Both the position numbers and the translations under genes were made by a program. Below, one piece after another: positions 56,191 through 64,000 of a stretch of 64,000 nt of DNA. The stretch comes from Lactiplantibacillus daowaiensis (GTDB taxonomy: Bacteria; Bacillota; Bacilli; Lactobacillales; Lactobacillaceae): NCBI RefSeq assembly GCF_005405085.1, contig NZ_BJDJ01000009.1, positions 47,674 through 111,673 of the forward strand, given 5' to 3'. The notes beneath the pieces were generated by a model. The model saw only the letters and a program-made list of their open reading frames with translations. It did no database searches and had not been told where the DNA came from. Every line of letters begins with the position of its first letter. Within the stretch, counting starts at the first letter, position 1.

Positions 56191-56556
56191 ATGGCTCGTA
56201 TTGAAGGAATTGACTTACCACGTGACAAGCGTATTGTCATCGGTTTGACTTACATTTTCGGTATCGGTAATACTTCTGCAAAGAAGATCCTTGCTGAAGC
56301 CGGCGTTTCAGAAGACGTTCGTGTACGCGACTTAACTCCTGAACAAGAAGATAAGATCCGTGCCGTCGTTGACGGTTACAAAACTGAAGGTGACTTACGT
56401 CGTGAAGTTAGCTTGAACATCAAGTTACTTCAAGAAATCGGTTCATACCGTGGTATGCGTCATCGTCGTGGTTTACCAGTTCGTGGTCAACACACGAAGA
56501 ACAATGCTCGTACTCGTAAGGGTAAAAAAGTCAGCATCGCTGGACGTAAAAAATAA
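56191..56556 (+). CDS. rpsM: 30S ribosomal protein S13
   Basis: Head protein of 121 residues; [20 protein letters not shown] start and [19 protein letters not shown] end. ATG after GGAGG. Confidence 0.98.
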   Translation: MARIEGIDLPRDKRIVIGLTYIFGIGNTSAKKILAEAGVSEDVRVRDLTPEQEDKIRAVVDGYKTEGDLRREVSLNIKLLQEIGSYRGMRHRRGLPVRGQHTKNNARTRKGKKVSIAGRKK

Positions 56557-56580
56557 TTATAAGGGAGGTTTTCGAATTTT

Positions 56581-56970
56581 ATGGCAACTAGAAAGACAAC
56601 CCGTCGTCGTCGGGTAAAAAAGAACATTGAATCCGGTGTGGCTCACATCCATTCAACGTTCAACAACACACTTGTGATGATCACTGACATGCAAGGTAAC
56701 GCTATTGCTTGGTCATCAGCTGGTTCATTAGGTTTCAAGGGTAGTCGTAAGTCAACACCTTTTGCTGCTCAAATGGCCGCAGAAGCTGCTGCTAAGGCAT
56801 CAATGGAACATGGCATGAAGACTGTTGAAGTCGCTGTTAAAGGTCCTGGTTCAGGTCGTGAAGCTGCAATCCGTGCTTTACAAGCCACTGGTTTGGAAGT
56901 TAGTGCAATTCGTGATGTTACGCCAGTTCCTCATAATGGTTCTCGTCCTCCAAAGCGCCGTCGTGTTTAA
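56581..56970 (+). CDS. rpsK: 30S ribosomal protein S11
   Basis: Platform protein of 129 residues; [15 protein letters not shown] and [15 protein letters not shown] are conserved. ATG after GGGAGG. Confidence 0.98.
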   Translation: MATRKTTRRRRVKKNIESGVAHIHSTFNNTLVMITDMQGNAIAWSSAGSLGFKGSRKSTPFAAQMAAEAAAKASMEHGMKTVEVAVKGPGSGREAAIRALQATGLEVSAIRDVTPVPHNGSRPPKRRRV

Positions 56971-57056
56971 TCTGTGACGTTCATTTTGAGGGCAAACTTC
57001 ATTTTGTACGCACAACTACTAAACACCACGCGTTTTGAAAGGGGTAAAAGATAAGA

Positions 57057-58001
57057 ATGATTGAATTTGAAAAACCTAACATTCATAAAATTGATGAAAA
57101 CGACAACTATGGTAAGTTTGTTGTAGAACCACTTGAACGTGGTTATGGTACAACTTTAGGGAATTCACTTCGTCGGATTCTTCTTTCTTCTTTACCTGGC
57201 GCTGCTGTTACCAGTATCCAAATTGATGGTGTTCTTCATGAATTTTCAACGATTGAAGGCGTAACAGAAGACGTTACGGCGATTATCTTGAACGTCAAGA
57301 AGATTGCACTTAAGTTGGAATCAGACGAATCTAAGACATTGGAAATCGATGTTAAGGGACCTGCCAACGTTACCGCCGGTGACATTATCGGTGATGCGGA
57401 CGTAGAAGTCTTGAATCCTGACTTGGCAATTTGTACTGTCGCAGATGGCGCACACTTCCATATGCGTATGACTGCTAATACTGGTCGTGGTTATGTATCC
57501 GCTGAGGATAACAAACATCGTGAAGATGATATGCCAATTGGCGTTTTGCCTGTTGATTCATTATATTCTCCAATCGAACGTGTCAACTACCAAGTTGAAA
57601 ACACGCGGGTTGGTCAACGTGATGATTTCGATAAGTTAACCTTAGACGTTTGGACAAATGGTTCAATCACTCCAAGTGAAGCCATTAGTCTATCAGCCAA
57701 AATCCTGACTGATCACCTTTCAATCTTCGTAAATCTCACTGATGAAGCTAAAAACACTGACGTGATGGTTGAGAAGGAAGAAACGCATAAGGAAAAAATG
57801 TTAGAAATGACGATTGAAGAGTTAGATCTCTCTGTTCGTTCATACAATTGCTTGAAGCGTGCTGGTATCAACACGGTCCAAGAATTAACTAACAAAACTG
57901 AAGCTGATATGATGAAGGTTCGCAACCTTGGACGCAAGTCACTCGAAGAAGTTAAAGCAAAATTAGCTGATCTCGGGTTATCATTACGCAAAGAAGACTA
58001 A
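57057..58001 (+). CDS. rpoA: RNA polymerase alpha subunit
   Basis: Assembly and regulator-contact subunit of 314 residues. The N-terminal dimer domain includes [21 protein letters not shown]; the C-terminal domain includes [19 protein letters not shown] and [15 protein letters not shown] follows GAAAGGGG. Confidence 0.98.
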   Translation: MIEFEKPNIHKIDENDNYGKFVVEPLERGYGTTLGNSLRRILLSSLPGAAVTSIQIDGVLHEFSTIEGVTEDVTAIILNVKKIALKLESDESKTLEIDVKGPANVTAGDIIGDADVEVLNPDLAICTVADGAHFHMRMTANTGRGYVSAEDNKHREDDMPIGVLPVDSLYSPIERVNYQVENTRVGQRDDFDKLTLDVWTNGSITPSEAISLSAKILTDHLSIFVNLTDEAKNTDVMVEKEETHKEKMLEMTIEELDLSVRSYNCLKRAGINTVQELTNKTEADMMKVRNLGRKSLEEVKAKLADLGLSLRKED

Positions 58002-58022
58002 TACAAGGGAGGATATCCGTTC

Positions 58023-58406
58023 ATGAGTTACCGTAAATTACAACGTACAAGTTCACAACGTCGTGCCTTACTTCGTGATTTGACTAGTTCATTGATCGTT
58101 AACGGCCGGATCGAAACTACTGAAGCCCGCGCTAAGGAAGTTCGTTCAACTGCTGATAAGATGATTTCATTGGCTAAGAAGGGCGACTTACATGCTCGTC
58201 GTCAAGCCGCTGCATTTATGCGCGACATTGTTGCCGATGTTAAAGAAGATGGCGACAACGTAACTGTACAAACTGCTTTGCAAAAGCTATTTAGTGACTT
58301 AGGTCCTCAATATGCTGACCGCAATGGTGGTTACACACGAATTTACAAGACTATGCCTCGTCGTGGCGACGGTGCACAAATGGTTGTCTTGGAACTCGTT
58401 GACTAA
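58023..58406 (+). CDS. rplQ: 50S ribosomal protein L17
   Basis: Tunnel-exit protein of 127 residues, [19 protein letters not shown] start. Last gene of the cluster. The ECF transporter genes that often follow rplQ in Firmicutes are absent here; the EET locus lies on the other strand instead. Confidence 0.98.
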   Translation: MSYRKLQRTSSQRRALLRDLTSSLIVNGRIETTEARAKEVRSTADKMISLAKKGDLHARRQAAAFMRDIVADVKEDGDNVTVQTALQKLFSDLGPQYADRNGGYTRIYKTMPRRGDGAQMVVLELVD

Positions 58407-58563
58407 TTAAAGTTTTTACGGATCACTGGGATTGCTGGTTGACGGACGTTATGATGGTGGTTACTGCAACAAGTAACTAAGTCTAGTTCGGAAGTTATTT
58501 ATGTTCAACATAGATGGCGTATCGCAGTCTTAAGTGATTTTTTTCTGACTTGAATTAGACAAC

Positions 58564-58613
58564 TAAAAAGCCCGATGTAACAGCGTGTTAGCTGTTGCAT
58601 CGGGCTTTTTTTG
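58564..58613. terminator. Bidirectional terminator between rplQ and dmkB
   Basis: AAAAGCCCGATG-AACAGC / GCTGTT-CATCGGGCTTTT stem with T-runs on both strands. The 157 bp between rplQ and it hold a smaller hairpin GTTACT/AGTAAC but no gene. Confidence 0.92.
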
Positions 58614-58618
58614 TTAAC

Positions 58619-59608
58619 TTAATTATGACGGTAAAGTAACTGTTGGGTTAGTTGCGTTAACATCTGTTGGGCTGGAACTTTTGGTAGCCGCTTAAGCAGG
58701 CGCAACGCGGTGTTTGTATAGGCTGTTGCAAGCTGCTGAGCTTGTTCAACACCGCCAGCTGCACGGACTAAGGTTTGGACCTGTTCGCGCTCAGCGACGG
58801 TTATTTGGCCTTGTTTGCGCAAGAGAGGTAAGAGTTGTTGGCGGTACTCGGTTTGTAGGGCAAAAATAAGCGGCGACGTGTAGACGCCTTCAGCGACGTC
58901 TTCTAAAATCGGCTTGCCAATCTCATGACTGGTTTCTTGGTAGTCCAAAATATCGTCTAAGATTTGGAAAGCCATCCCGATGGCAATGCCGATCTTGCGG
59001 GCTTTATTGGCGAAGAGTTCACCTTGACCAGATTCATAGGCCCCCAAGAAGCAGCTAAGTCCAAATAGTTCGGCCGTTTTACCTTGGATTTGTTCTTTAT
59101 ATTGATCTAAAGTAACGTCCAGTAAGTAATGCCGGTCTTTTTGATGGATTTCACCGATTAAAATCTTTTCCATATTTTCGGAGTTAAGTTGGATGCTGCG
59201 AAAACTACTGGAGTAGTGGGCTAAAATCTTGAAGACCACGACAAACAAGTAATCGCCAGCATAAACGGCAACATCTTTCCCGAATTGTTCTTGAATACTA
59301 ACTTGATGCCGGCGTAACTTAGCGTCATCTAAAATATCATCATGAATCAAAGTTGCCGTGTGCAAGGTTTCTAGTGAGGCAGCTAAGGCAATCATGCGTT
59401 GACGATCGGTGGCTTTGAATTGCGAGAAAAGCAAACAATAAGCCGGTCGTAGGAGTTTGCCACCGCTGTGAATCATGGCCAAAATGGCTTCAGTAATAGC
59501 GGGGTCGGATAGATTAATATTATCATCCATCAATTGCATGACTTGGGCTAATTCCGGCTGTAAGGCCGGGTAGTCGCGCCATAATGGATGTAGTTGCGTT
59601 GCTTGCAT
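58619..59608 (-). CDS. dmkB: Polyprenyl diphosphate synthase (DmkB of the EET locus)
   Basis: Trans-prenyltransferase of 329 residues that lengthens farnesyl diphosphate to the isoprenoid tail of demethylmenaquinone. Both Asp-rich Mg sites are present: LIHDDILDDAKLRR and QILDDILDYQE. GGKLLRPAYCLL near residue 50 is the substrate-binding segment. It lies 5 bp downstream of eetB in the same direction, matching the arrangement of EET loci, where a dedicated quinone serves Ndh2. ATG 59608 after AAGAAGGAG. Chain length cannot be read from sequence. Confidence 0.9.
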   Translation of the reverse strand: MQATQLHPLWRDYPALQPELAQVMQLMDDNINLSDPAITEAILAMIHSGGKLLRPAYCLLFSQFKATDRQRMIALAASLETLHTATLIHDDILDDAKLRRHQVSIQEQFGKDVAVYAGDYLFVVVFKILAHYSSSFRSIQLNSENMEKILIGEIHQKDRHYLLDVTLDQYKEQIQGKTAELFGLSCFLGAYESGQGELFANKARKIGIAIGMAFQILDDILDYQETSHEIGKPILEDVAEGVYTSPLIFALQTEYRQQLLPLLRKQGQITVAEREQVQTLVRAAGGVEQAQQLATAYTNTALRLLKRLPKVPAQQMLTQLTQQLLYRHN

Positions 59609-59613
59609 GACAA

Positions 59614-60183
59614 TTACTCCTTCTTTTTACTTGGTTGCTGTTCATGATTAAAACGTAAATAGCTGAGAATTGTGACGTGAGTAAATAAATAATTGGCGGC
59701 AATCCCCAACGCCACCCCAGCGGCAATCCCAATAATGGAGAGAATCGGTAAGTACAACATGACAGTCCAAGTTTGTGCGATGAGACTAGCAATCAGCAGT
59801 TGCCCCACGTTATGCATGACGCCCCCAGTTGCCGAAATACCAATAATGCTCACGCGTTTTGGACCGAGTTGTTTGACCAGCAACATTGAAAATAAACTTA
59901 AAAATGCGCCTCCAAAACTATACAGAAAGGTCGATAGCGTGCCACCTAATAATGCGGTTAAGATGAGCCGTAACCAAGTTAAGGTGATCACATCACGCAA
60001 GGAGAGCGTGAAAATGGCCACGATAGTAATTAAGTTGGCCAACCCTAGTTTTGCGCCTGGTGCAAATGCAAAAGGGAAGGGAATCATGCGCTCTAAGATG
60101 CCGATGATGACCCCCTGGGCGACTAATAACGCAATGTAAATATTGCGGTGGGTCCGATTAGATTGTTCATACGAATTATTCAA
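59614..60183 (-). CDS. eetB: EetB, Gx-family membrane protein
   Basis: Integral membrane protein of 189 residues with about five to six segments and the family features LERMIPFPFAFAPGAKLGLANLITI and ATGGVMHNVGQLL. Databases also name the family heptaprenyl diphosphate synthase component I, a historical label; in Listeria EetB is needed for extracellular electron transfer. It lies between eetA and dmkB with 5-bp spacings, so the three are one operon. Confidence 0.9.
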   Translation of the reverse strand: MNNSYEQSNRTHRNIYIALLVAQGVIIGILERMIPFPFAFAPGAKLGLANLITIVAIFTLSLRDVITLTWLRLILTALLGGTLSTFLYSFGGAFLSLFSMLLVKQLGPKRVSIIGISATGGVMHNVGQLLIASLIAQTWTVMLYLPILSIIGIAAGVALGIAANYLFTHVTILSYLRFNHEQQPSKKKE

Positions 60184-60188
60184 TAGGC

Positions 60189-60686
60189 TTACTCCGTAAC
60201 CAGTCCGTTACCGCCGGACTTGACGTGACCGGTGCTAGACTTGATTTCAATTAAGAGTTTATGCGGTAAACAGACGATCGTTTGACCAGGTTTTTTGATC
60301 CACCCACGACGGATACAAACTTGATCTGAGCAATTCGCTTTGGTGATGGCGACGCGCTTAGGTTCGAACGTGACGCGGTTATAATCACCATCTTTAGCAC
60401 GGTACGTATAGTGAATCATTTGTTTTAAATCCGTCAGATTGACTTTTTTTAAAACGGTACCATTATGTGATACGACTGCTGTTAACGTGTGGCGGGCCGG
60501 TTGCTTGGCTTGCTGCTTGGCAATTTGAGCTTCACGCACGGCCTGTTGACGTTGTTGATAGGAAAAGACGACCAGGGGCGTAAACGATAACACGAGCAAC
60601 GCCACAACAATGACATAATCAAAGGGTCGAATCATGCCACCATAGCGTTTTAAGACTTGGTGTGCCGCTTTTAATCGATGCATCAT
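60189..60686 (-). CDS. eetA: EetA, NusG domain II-containing membrane protein
   Basis: Membrane-anchored protein of 165 residues. One segment (about residues 21-42, FDYVIVVALLVLSFTPLVVF) precedes an outside domain with the NusG-domain-II pattern ANCSDQVCIRRGWIKKPGQT and IVCLPHKLLIEI; the three Cys of the core (NCSDQVC and IVC) could bind a cofactor or form a disulfide. EetA is required with EetB for electron export in Listeria. ATG 60686 or 60683 after AGGAGGGG. First gene of the eetA-eetB-dmkB operon. Confidence 0.9.
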   Translation of the reverse strand: MMHRLKAAHQVLKRYGGMIRPFDYVIVVALLVLSFTPLVVFSYQQRQQAVREAQIAKQQAKQPARHTLTAVVSHNGTVLKKVNLTDLKQMIHYTYRAKDGDYNRVTFEPKRVAITKANCSDQVCIRRGWIKKPGQTIVCLPHKLLIEIKSSTGHVKSGGNGLVTE

Positions 60687-60709
60687 TACCCCTCCTGATT
60701 TGATTCAAT

Positions 60710-60747
60710 AAAAAATGGTTCAAGGTAAAAGCTACCCTTGAACCATC
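60710..60747 (-). terminator. Intrinsic terminator between ndh2 and eetA
   Basis: On the minus strand ATGGTTCAAGG pairs with CCTTGAACCAT, followed by six T. It separates ndh2 from the eet operon, so eetAB may need readthrough or a promoter of their own. Confidence 0.9.
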
Positions 60748-60776
60748 GGGAAACTATTCAATTAATTATAACGCAT

Positions 60777-62684
60777 CTAGCGGGTTTTGACAGCATCGTA
60801 ATGGGAGCTGACATTGCCGTACCACCAGTGTCCGAAGTGCTTTTGCATCCACGGCACAACCCAGTAGTCTAACCCAAATGTCCGGCCGGAACCATTCATT
60901 AAGGCAAGGGCCACAAAGACCATCCAGATGTTAACCCAGTAGAACATCCCAGATAAGCAGAAGACGACGACCAAACCAATGGTGATCGCATTTGCTAACC
61001 ATGAGAAAAGACCAAAGAAGATACATAAGGCGATGATGATTTCAACACAAGTCATGAACTTCTGGAAGAAGAGGGCCATTTGCATGTTTGGAATAAAGAC
61101 TTTCGTGACCGCTTCGAACCAGTGTGGTGACTTTTCAAAGACCATCAATGGATCCTTACCGTACATGTACGATAAACTGAAGACCCCTTTGGTTGCTTTA
61201 GCAGCAGAACTTGCCGCTTCACTGGCACCACTGGTTGCTTTAGTGGCTGCTTCACTGGCACCACTAGTAGCAGCAACTTGGATCCAACTAAATGGCAAGC
61301 GTAGTTTATCAGTGAACCATGATTCAGAACCTTGAACCTTAGTCCAGCAGTCCCATAGCCACATAGCGCCATAGAAGAACCGTAGTGGGACACTCCACAA
61401 CACATTCCCCATCCGTGACGTCCAACCACGGAAGACATTCCGACGATTGCGAGTCCGGAAGAATTCGTGCATGAAGTATTGGAATAAGTAGTACCCAGAG
61501 AAAATTTGAACGTAATACAACCAGTTGATGGCATGCTTCAACATCACTGCGATGAAGCCGGAAACGTTCCAATTATCTAAAACTTGGGCAACCGCATATT
61601 TTGAGCCAATTGAATCCACAGAAGCTTGATAAGCGCCATGGAAAGGCTTGATTTCTTTATCGGTATTGTCAATGTTCTTAATGATTCCTTGAACCGCAGT
61701 GGCCGCGGTTTCTTCGGCCCCTTGTACGATTTGTGGTACTGGCCGTGGTTGACCGGGTTCTTGATAACTTGTAGAATCCCCAGCTAAGAAAATGTTGTCG
61801 CAATCCTTAGCTTGCATGAATTCATTAGCCATCAAACGGCCACCGCGTGGGTTGGTTTCGATACCAAAGTTCTTAACAACACTATTGGCACGAACCCCAG
61901 CTGTCCAAATCAAGGTATATGTCTGAATTGGATCTTGGCCCTTTAAGTTAACGTGGTCTTCACACACTTCAGTAATCATTGAGTTGGTCATGATATCCAC
62001 GCCATGCTTGGTCATGTACTTTTCAGCCTTACCAGCTTGCGTCCGATTTAACATGTTAATAATGGTTGGCGCTGCTTCAACTAATTGTAAGGTGATTTCA
62101 TTTGGATCCAATTTGTTATCGCGTGCTAAAACGTCACGATATTCAATTAATTCACCAATCAATTCAGAACCGGTAAAACCAGAGCCACAAACAGTCAATG
62201 TTAACATTGCTTTACGTTTAGCTGGATCTAATTCAGCAGCACCGCGGCGGATGATTTCAGCCAAATGTGCCCGTAATGCCATCGCTTGTTCGAAGGACCA
62301 CAATTCATAACCGAATTCCTTGACCCCAGGGGTCCCGAAATCGTTCGATTCGCCACCTAAACTAATTAACAATTGATCATATTGATAACTGCCGTTTTCG
62401 GTGATGACGGTTTGCTTGTCCTTGTCAATGTTCTTGACCGTATCGGTCACTAATCGAACATTCTTGCGCCGTGAGAATAACCGTTGCAAATCGTATTGGA
62501 TATGTTCTGGTTCAACCCGTTCGGTCGCAACTTCATGTAGTTCAGTCATGTACGTGAAGTACGAGTGCCGGTCGATTAACGTGATTTCAACGTCAGGATT
62601 CTTCTTAAAATGCTTGGCTAATTTCTTAGTCGCATAAACCCCAGCAAAACCCGCGCCGACAACGACAATATTTTTCTTTGCCAT
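60777..62684 (-). CDS. ndh2: Type II NADH dehydrogenase of the EET pathway with C-terminal membrane domain
   Basis: Flavoprotein of 635 residues that oxidises NADH and reduces a membrane quinone without pumping protons. The N-terminal FAD fold has VVVGAGFAGVYATKKL (5-20), the NAD fold TVCGSGFTGSELIGEL (about 165), and NIFLAGDST near residue 300. Unlike ordinary Ndh-2 (about 400 residues), it has a C-terminal extension with several membrane segments, including a DoxX-like part, as in the Ndh2 of FLEET loci. An Ala/Ser/Thr repeat linker (about 469-499) separates the parts. ATG 62684 follows AAGGGAG; an upstream in-frame start lacks a binding site. Confidence 0.93.
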   Translation of the reverse strand: MAKKNIVVVGAGFAGVYATKKLAKHFKKNPDVEITLIDRHSYFTYMTELHEVATERVEPEHIQYDLQRLFSRRKNVRLVTDTVKNIDKDKQTVITENGSYQYDQLLISLGGESNDFGTPGVKEFGYELWSFEQAMALRAHLAEIIRRGAAELDPAKRKAMLTLTVCGSGFTGSELIGELIEYRDVLARDNKLDPNEITLQLVEAAPTIINMLNRTQAGKAEKYMTKHGVDIMTNSMITEVCEDHVNLKGQDPIQTYTLIWTAGVRANSVVKNFGIETNPRGGRLMANEFMQAKDCDNIFLAGDSTSYQEPGQPRPVPQIVQGAEETAATAVQGIIKNIDNTDKEIKPFHGAYQASVDSIGSKYAVAQVLDNWNVSGFIAVMLKHAINWLYYVQIFSGYYLFQYFMHEFFRTRNRRNVFRGWTSRMGNVLWSVPLRFFYGAMWLWDCWTKVQGSESWFTDKLRLPFSWIQVAATSGASEAATKATSGASEAASSAAKATKGVFSLSYMYGKDPLMVFEKSPHWFEAVTKVFIPNMQMALFFQKFMTCVEIIIALCIFFGLFSWLANAITIGLVVVFCLSGMFYWVNIWMVFVALALMNGSGRTFGLDYWVVPWMQKHFGHWWYGNVSSHYDAVKTR

Positions 62685-62737
62685 TGCGTAACAACTCCCT
62701 TGAATAAATAATAAAAAAAGTAATAATTCCACTAACA

Positions 62738-62766
62738 ATTATATAAGTTATGGAAGCGTTTGTCTA
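62738..62766 (-). promoter_or_regulatory. ndh2 promoter overlapped by a cre-like site
   Basis: On the minus strand TAGACA (62761-62766) and TATAAT (62738-62743) are 17 bp apart. TGGAAGCGTTTGTC (62751-62764, plus strand) has the AAGCGTTT core of CcpA sites with a few mismatches at its ends. CcpA bound there would block transcription. Confidence 0.65.
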
Positions 62767-62900
62767 TGAATTATTGATTAGAATGCATAATAAATCACAT
62801 TATATCGGACGGGGATTAGTTGGGTGAGGTTCTTAAACGGTAAAGCGTCACCAATGGCGACACTAAACGGTCTAAATACGATTATTTTTATAAAATTAGA

Positions 62901-62929
62901 TTGACTAAACTGATAATAAACGTTAAGAT
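62901..62929 (+). promoter_or_regulatory. Promoter of pplA
   Basis: TTGACT (62901-62906), 17-bp spacer, TAAGAT (62924-62929), giving a 5' UTR of about 35 nt. Confidence 0.7.
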
Positions 62930-62970
62930 TAATGTGAATTTTCATACAAAAAGGTTAGGAGTGGGATATT

Positions 62971-63894
62971 ATGAAGTTTAAGTCAGTTATTACAGGTGCA
63001 TCAGTAGTTGCGATTTCTGCATTAGCATTAGCAGGTTGTGGGAGTTCTTCATCGAGTTCAAGTTCATCATCATCAAAGAAGAGTTCTTCATCTAGCTCAT
63101 CATCAACTACCAAGGTTGCTAAATTAACGGCTGGTAGCAAAATGAAAGCGGGGACTTATAAACTCGCCGAAGAAAACTATTCACATGGTTACAAGACTAA
63201 GTTCAGCATTACCGTTAATAGTAAAGGTAAGATTACGAAGTCAAGTTATGACCAAGTTAACAAGAATGGTAAATCAAAGGTTGATGATTCGTCATACAAC
63301 AAACAAATGAAGAAAGTTTCAGGGACTAACCCTAAGACTTACGAACCTAAATTGAACAAGGCCTTGGAAGGCGCGGCTGCAACTGGTAACGTTTCAACAA
63401 TCGACGTTGTTTCAGGTGCGACTGAATCATCAAAGACTTTCCAAAACTATGCGCAACAATTAGTTCAAGCTGCCCAAGCTGGCAACACGGCTACGATCAA
63501 GATCAACAACGGTGCCAAGATGAAAGATGGCACTTACAAGTTAGCTGAAAAGAACTATTCACACGGCTATCGTGACACCTTCACAATCACCGTTAAGAAT
63601 AACAAGATTACGAAGTCTGCATTTGACCAAGTTAATAAGAAGGGCAAGTCAAAAGTTGACGATGCTGCTTACAATAAGCAAATGAAGAAGATTTCAAAGA
63701 CTAACCCTAAGACTTATCAACCAGCTTTGAACAAGTCATTAGTTAAATCAAGTGACCCAACTAAGGTTGATGTTGTCACTGGTGCAACTGAATCATCAAA
63801 CACCTTCATCTTATATGCAGAACAATTACAAAACGCTGCACAAAAGGGTGATACTAAGACTATTAGCGTTGACAACATGGTTTTCGCTGAATAA
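62971..63894 (+). CDS. pplA: PplA-like lipoprotein with two FMN-binding domains
   Basis: Surface electron carrier of 307 residues. Lipobox LALAGC with Cys23, a Ser/Lys linker (25-47), then two FMN_bind domains (about 55-165 and 183-285) that are near copies: KMKAGTYKLAEENYSHGY and KMKDGTYKLAEKNYSHGY. The flavinylation motifs are SGATESS (148-154) and TGATESS (270-276); ApbE-type transferases attach FMN at the Thr/Ser after SGAT-x, here Ser153 and Ser275. In Listeria and L. plantarum PplA assists extracellular electron transfer. It is divergent from ndh2. ATG 62971 after TTAGGAG. Confidence 0.92.
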   Translation: MKFKSVITGASVVAISALALAGCGSSSSSSSSSSSKKSSSSSSSSTTKVAKLTAGSKMKAGTYKLAEENYSHGYKTKFSITVNSKGKITKSSYDQVNKNGKSKVDDSSYNKQMKKVSGTNPKTYEPKLNKALEGAAATGNVSTIDVVSGATESSKTFQNYAQQLVQAAQAGNTATIKINNGAKMKDGTYKLAEKNYSHGYRDTFTITVKNNKITKSAFDQVNKKGKSKVDDAAYNKQMKKISKTNPKTYQPALNKSLVKSSDPTKVDVVTGATESSNTFILYAEQLQNAAQKGDTKTISVDNMVFAE

Positions 63895-63952
63895 GTTTAG
63901 TTAAAGTTCATCAATATTTTGAGGAGGCTGTGACATAAGTCTCTAGAAACAA

Positions 63953-63995
63953 AACAGGTCTGGAAAAATCTTCGGATTTTTCCAGACCTGTTTTT
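63953..63995. terminator. Intrinsic terminator behind pplA
   Basis: Perfect 16-bp stem with a TTCG loop (63955-63990), T-run after it and A-run before it, so it can act on both strands. Confidence 0.95.
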
Positions 63996-64000
63996 GATAT

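Noticed and set aside
59693..60139. Open frame opposite eetB
   Set aside because: Antisense shadow of a membrane protein gene; no ribosome binding site.
1..64000. CRISPR arrays, prophage or complete insertion sequences
   Set aside because: No spaced direct repeats, transposase, integrase or phage structural gene was seen anywhere in the window.

Overview
The window reads as chromosomal DNA of a lactic acid bacterium, most likely Lactiplantibacillus (L. plantarum group) or a near relative. Reasons: Firmicutes-type ribosome binding sites and promoters, a complete Firmicutes str/S10/spc/alpha ribosomal gene order with zinc-type S14 and a zinc adenylate kinase, T-box and lysine riboswitch leaders, a ctsR-clpC operon without mcsAB, and a flavin-based extracellular electron transfer (FLEET/EET) gene set. 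The species call is inference; the family-level call is firm.

Layout. 1-1060: 3'-truncated asparagine synthase. 1.5-2.2 kb: secreted LysM protein. 2.2-4.9 kb: a MerR regulator divergent from an NAD-dependent reductase, followed by a second small operon; both target promoters have the 19-bp spacer and dyad typical of MerR control. 4.9-6.0 kb: azlCD branched-chain amino acid exporter, which looks decayed (in-frame stop in azlD, no normal start in azlC). 6.2-9.4 kb: small MerR-like protein, then a DHA2 drug exporter with a DUF4811 partner and a divergent MerR regulator. 9.4-10.0 kb: no protein gene, but a strongly structured RNA with its own promoter and terminator, followed by a 260-bp set of large hairpins. 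10-13.2 kb: conserved hypothetical, DtxR-type metal regulator, cold-shock protein, and a two-part ThrE exporter whose first gene is frameshifted. 13.2-19.7 kb: LCP wall-polymer ligase, PAP2 phosphatase, esterase, GNAT acetyltransferase, Rrf2 regulator, and als-aldB for acetoin formation. 19.7-25.3 kb: lysine riboswitch with lysine permease, isochorismatase-fold protein without the catalytic Cys, VanY-type carboxypeptidase, deoxynucleoside kinase, T-box and serS. 25.8-26.5 kb: seven tRNA genes. 26.6-31.7 kb: a multi-pass membrane protein, ctsR-clpC and a TetR regulator.

31.7-58.4 kb is the information-processing core: rpoB-rpoC behind a leader with an intrinsic terminator, a prepilin peptidase on the other strand, rpsL-rpsG-fusA, and then rpsJ to rplQ including secY, adk, infA, rpmJ (too short for ordinary ORF cut-offs) and rpoA. 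A gene-free stretch of about 970 bp separates fusA from rpsJ.

58.6-63.9 kb is a compact EET locus: dmkB, eetB, eetA and ndh2 on the minus strand and the flavin-carrying lipoprotein pplA on the plus strand. By analogy with Listeria and L. plantarum, Ndh2 passes electrons from NADH to a demethylmenaquinone whose tail is made by DmkB, EetA/EetB help move them outward, and PplA with two FMN sites carries them to iron or other acceptors. A cre-like site overlaps the ndh2 promoter. dmkA, fmnA and the ApbE flavin transferase are not in this window.
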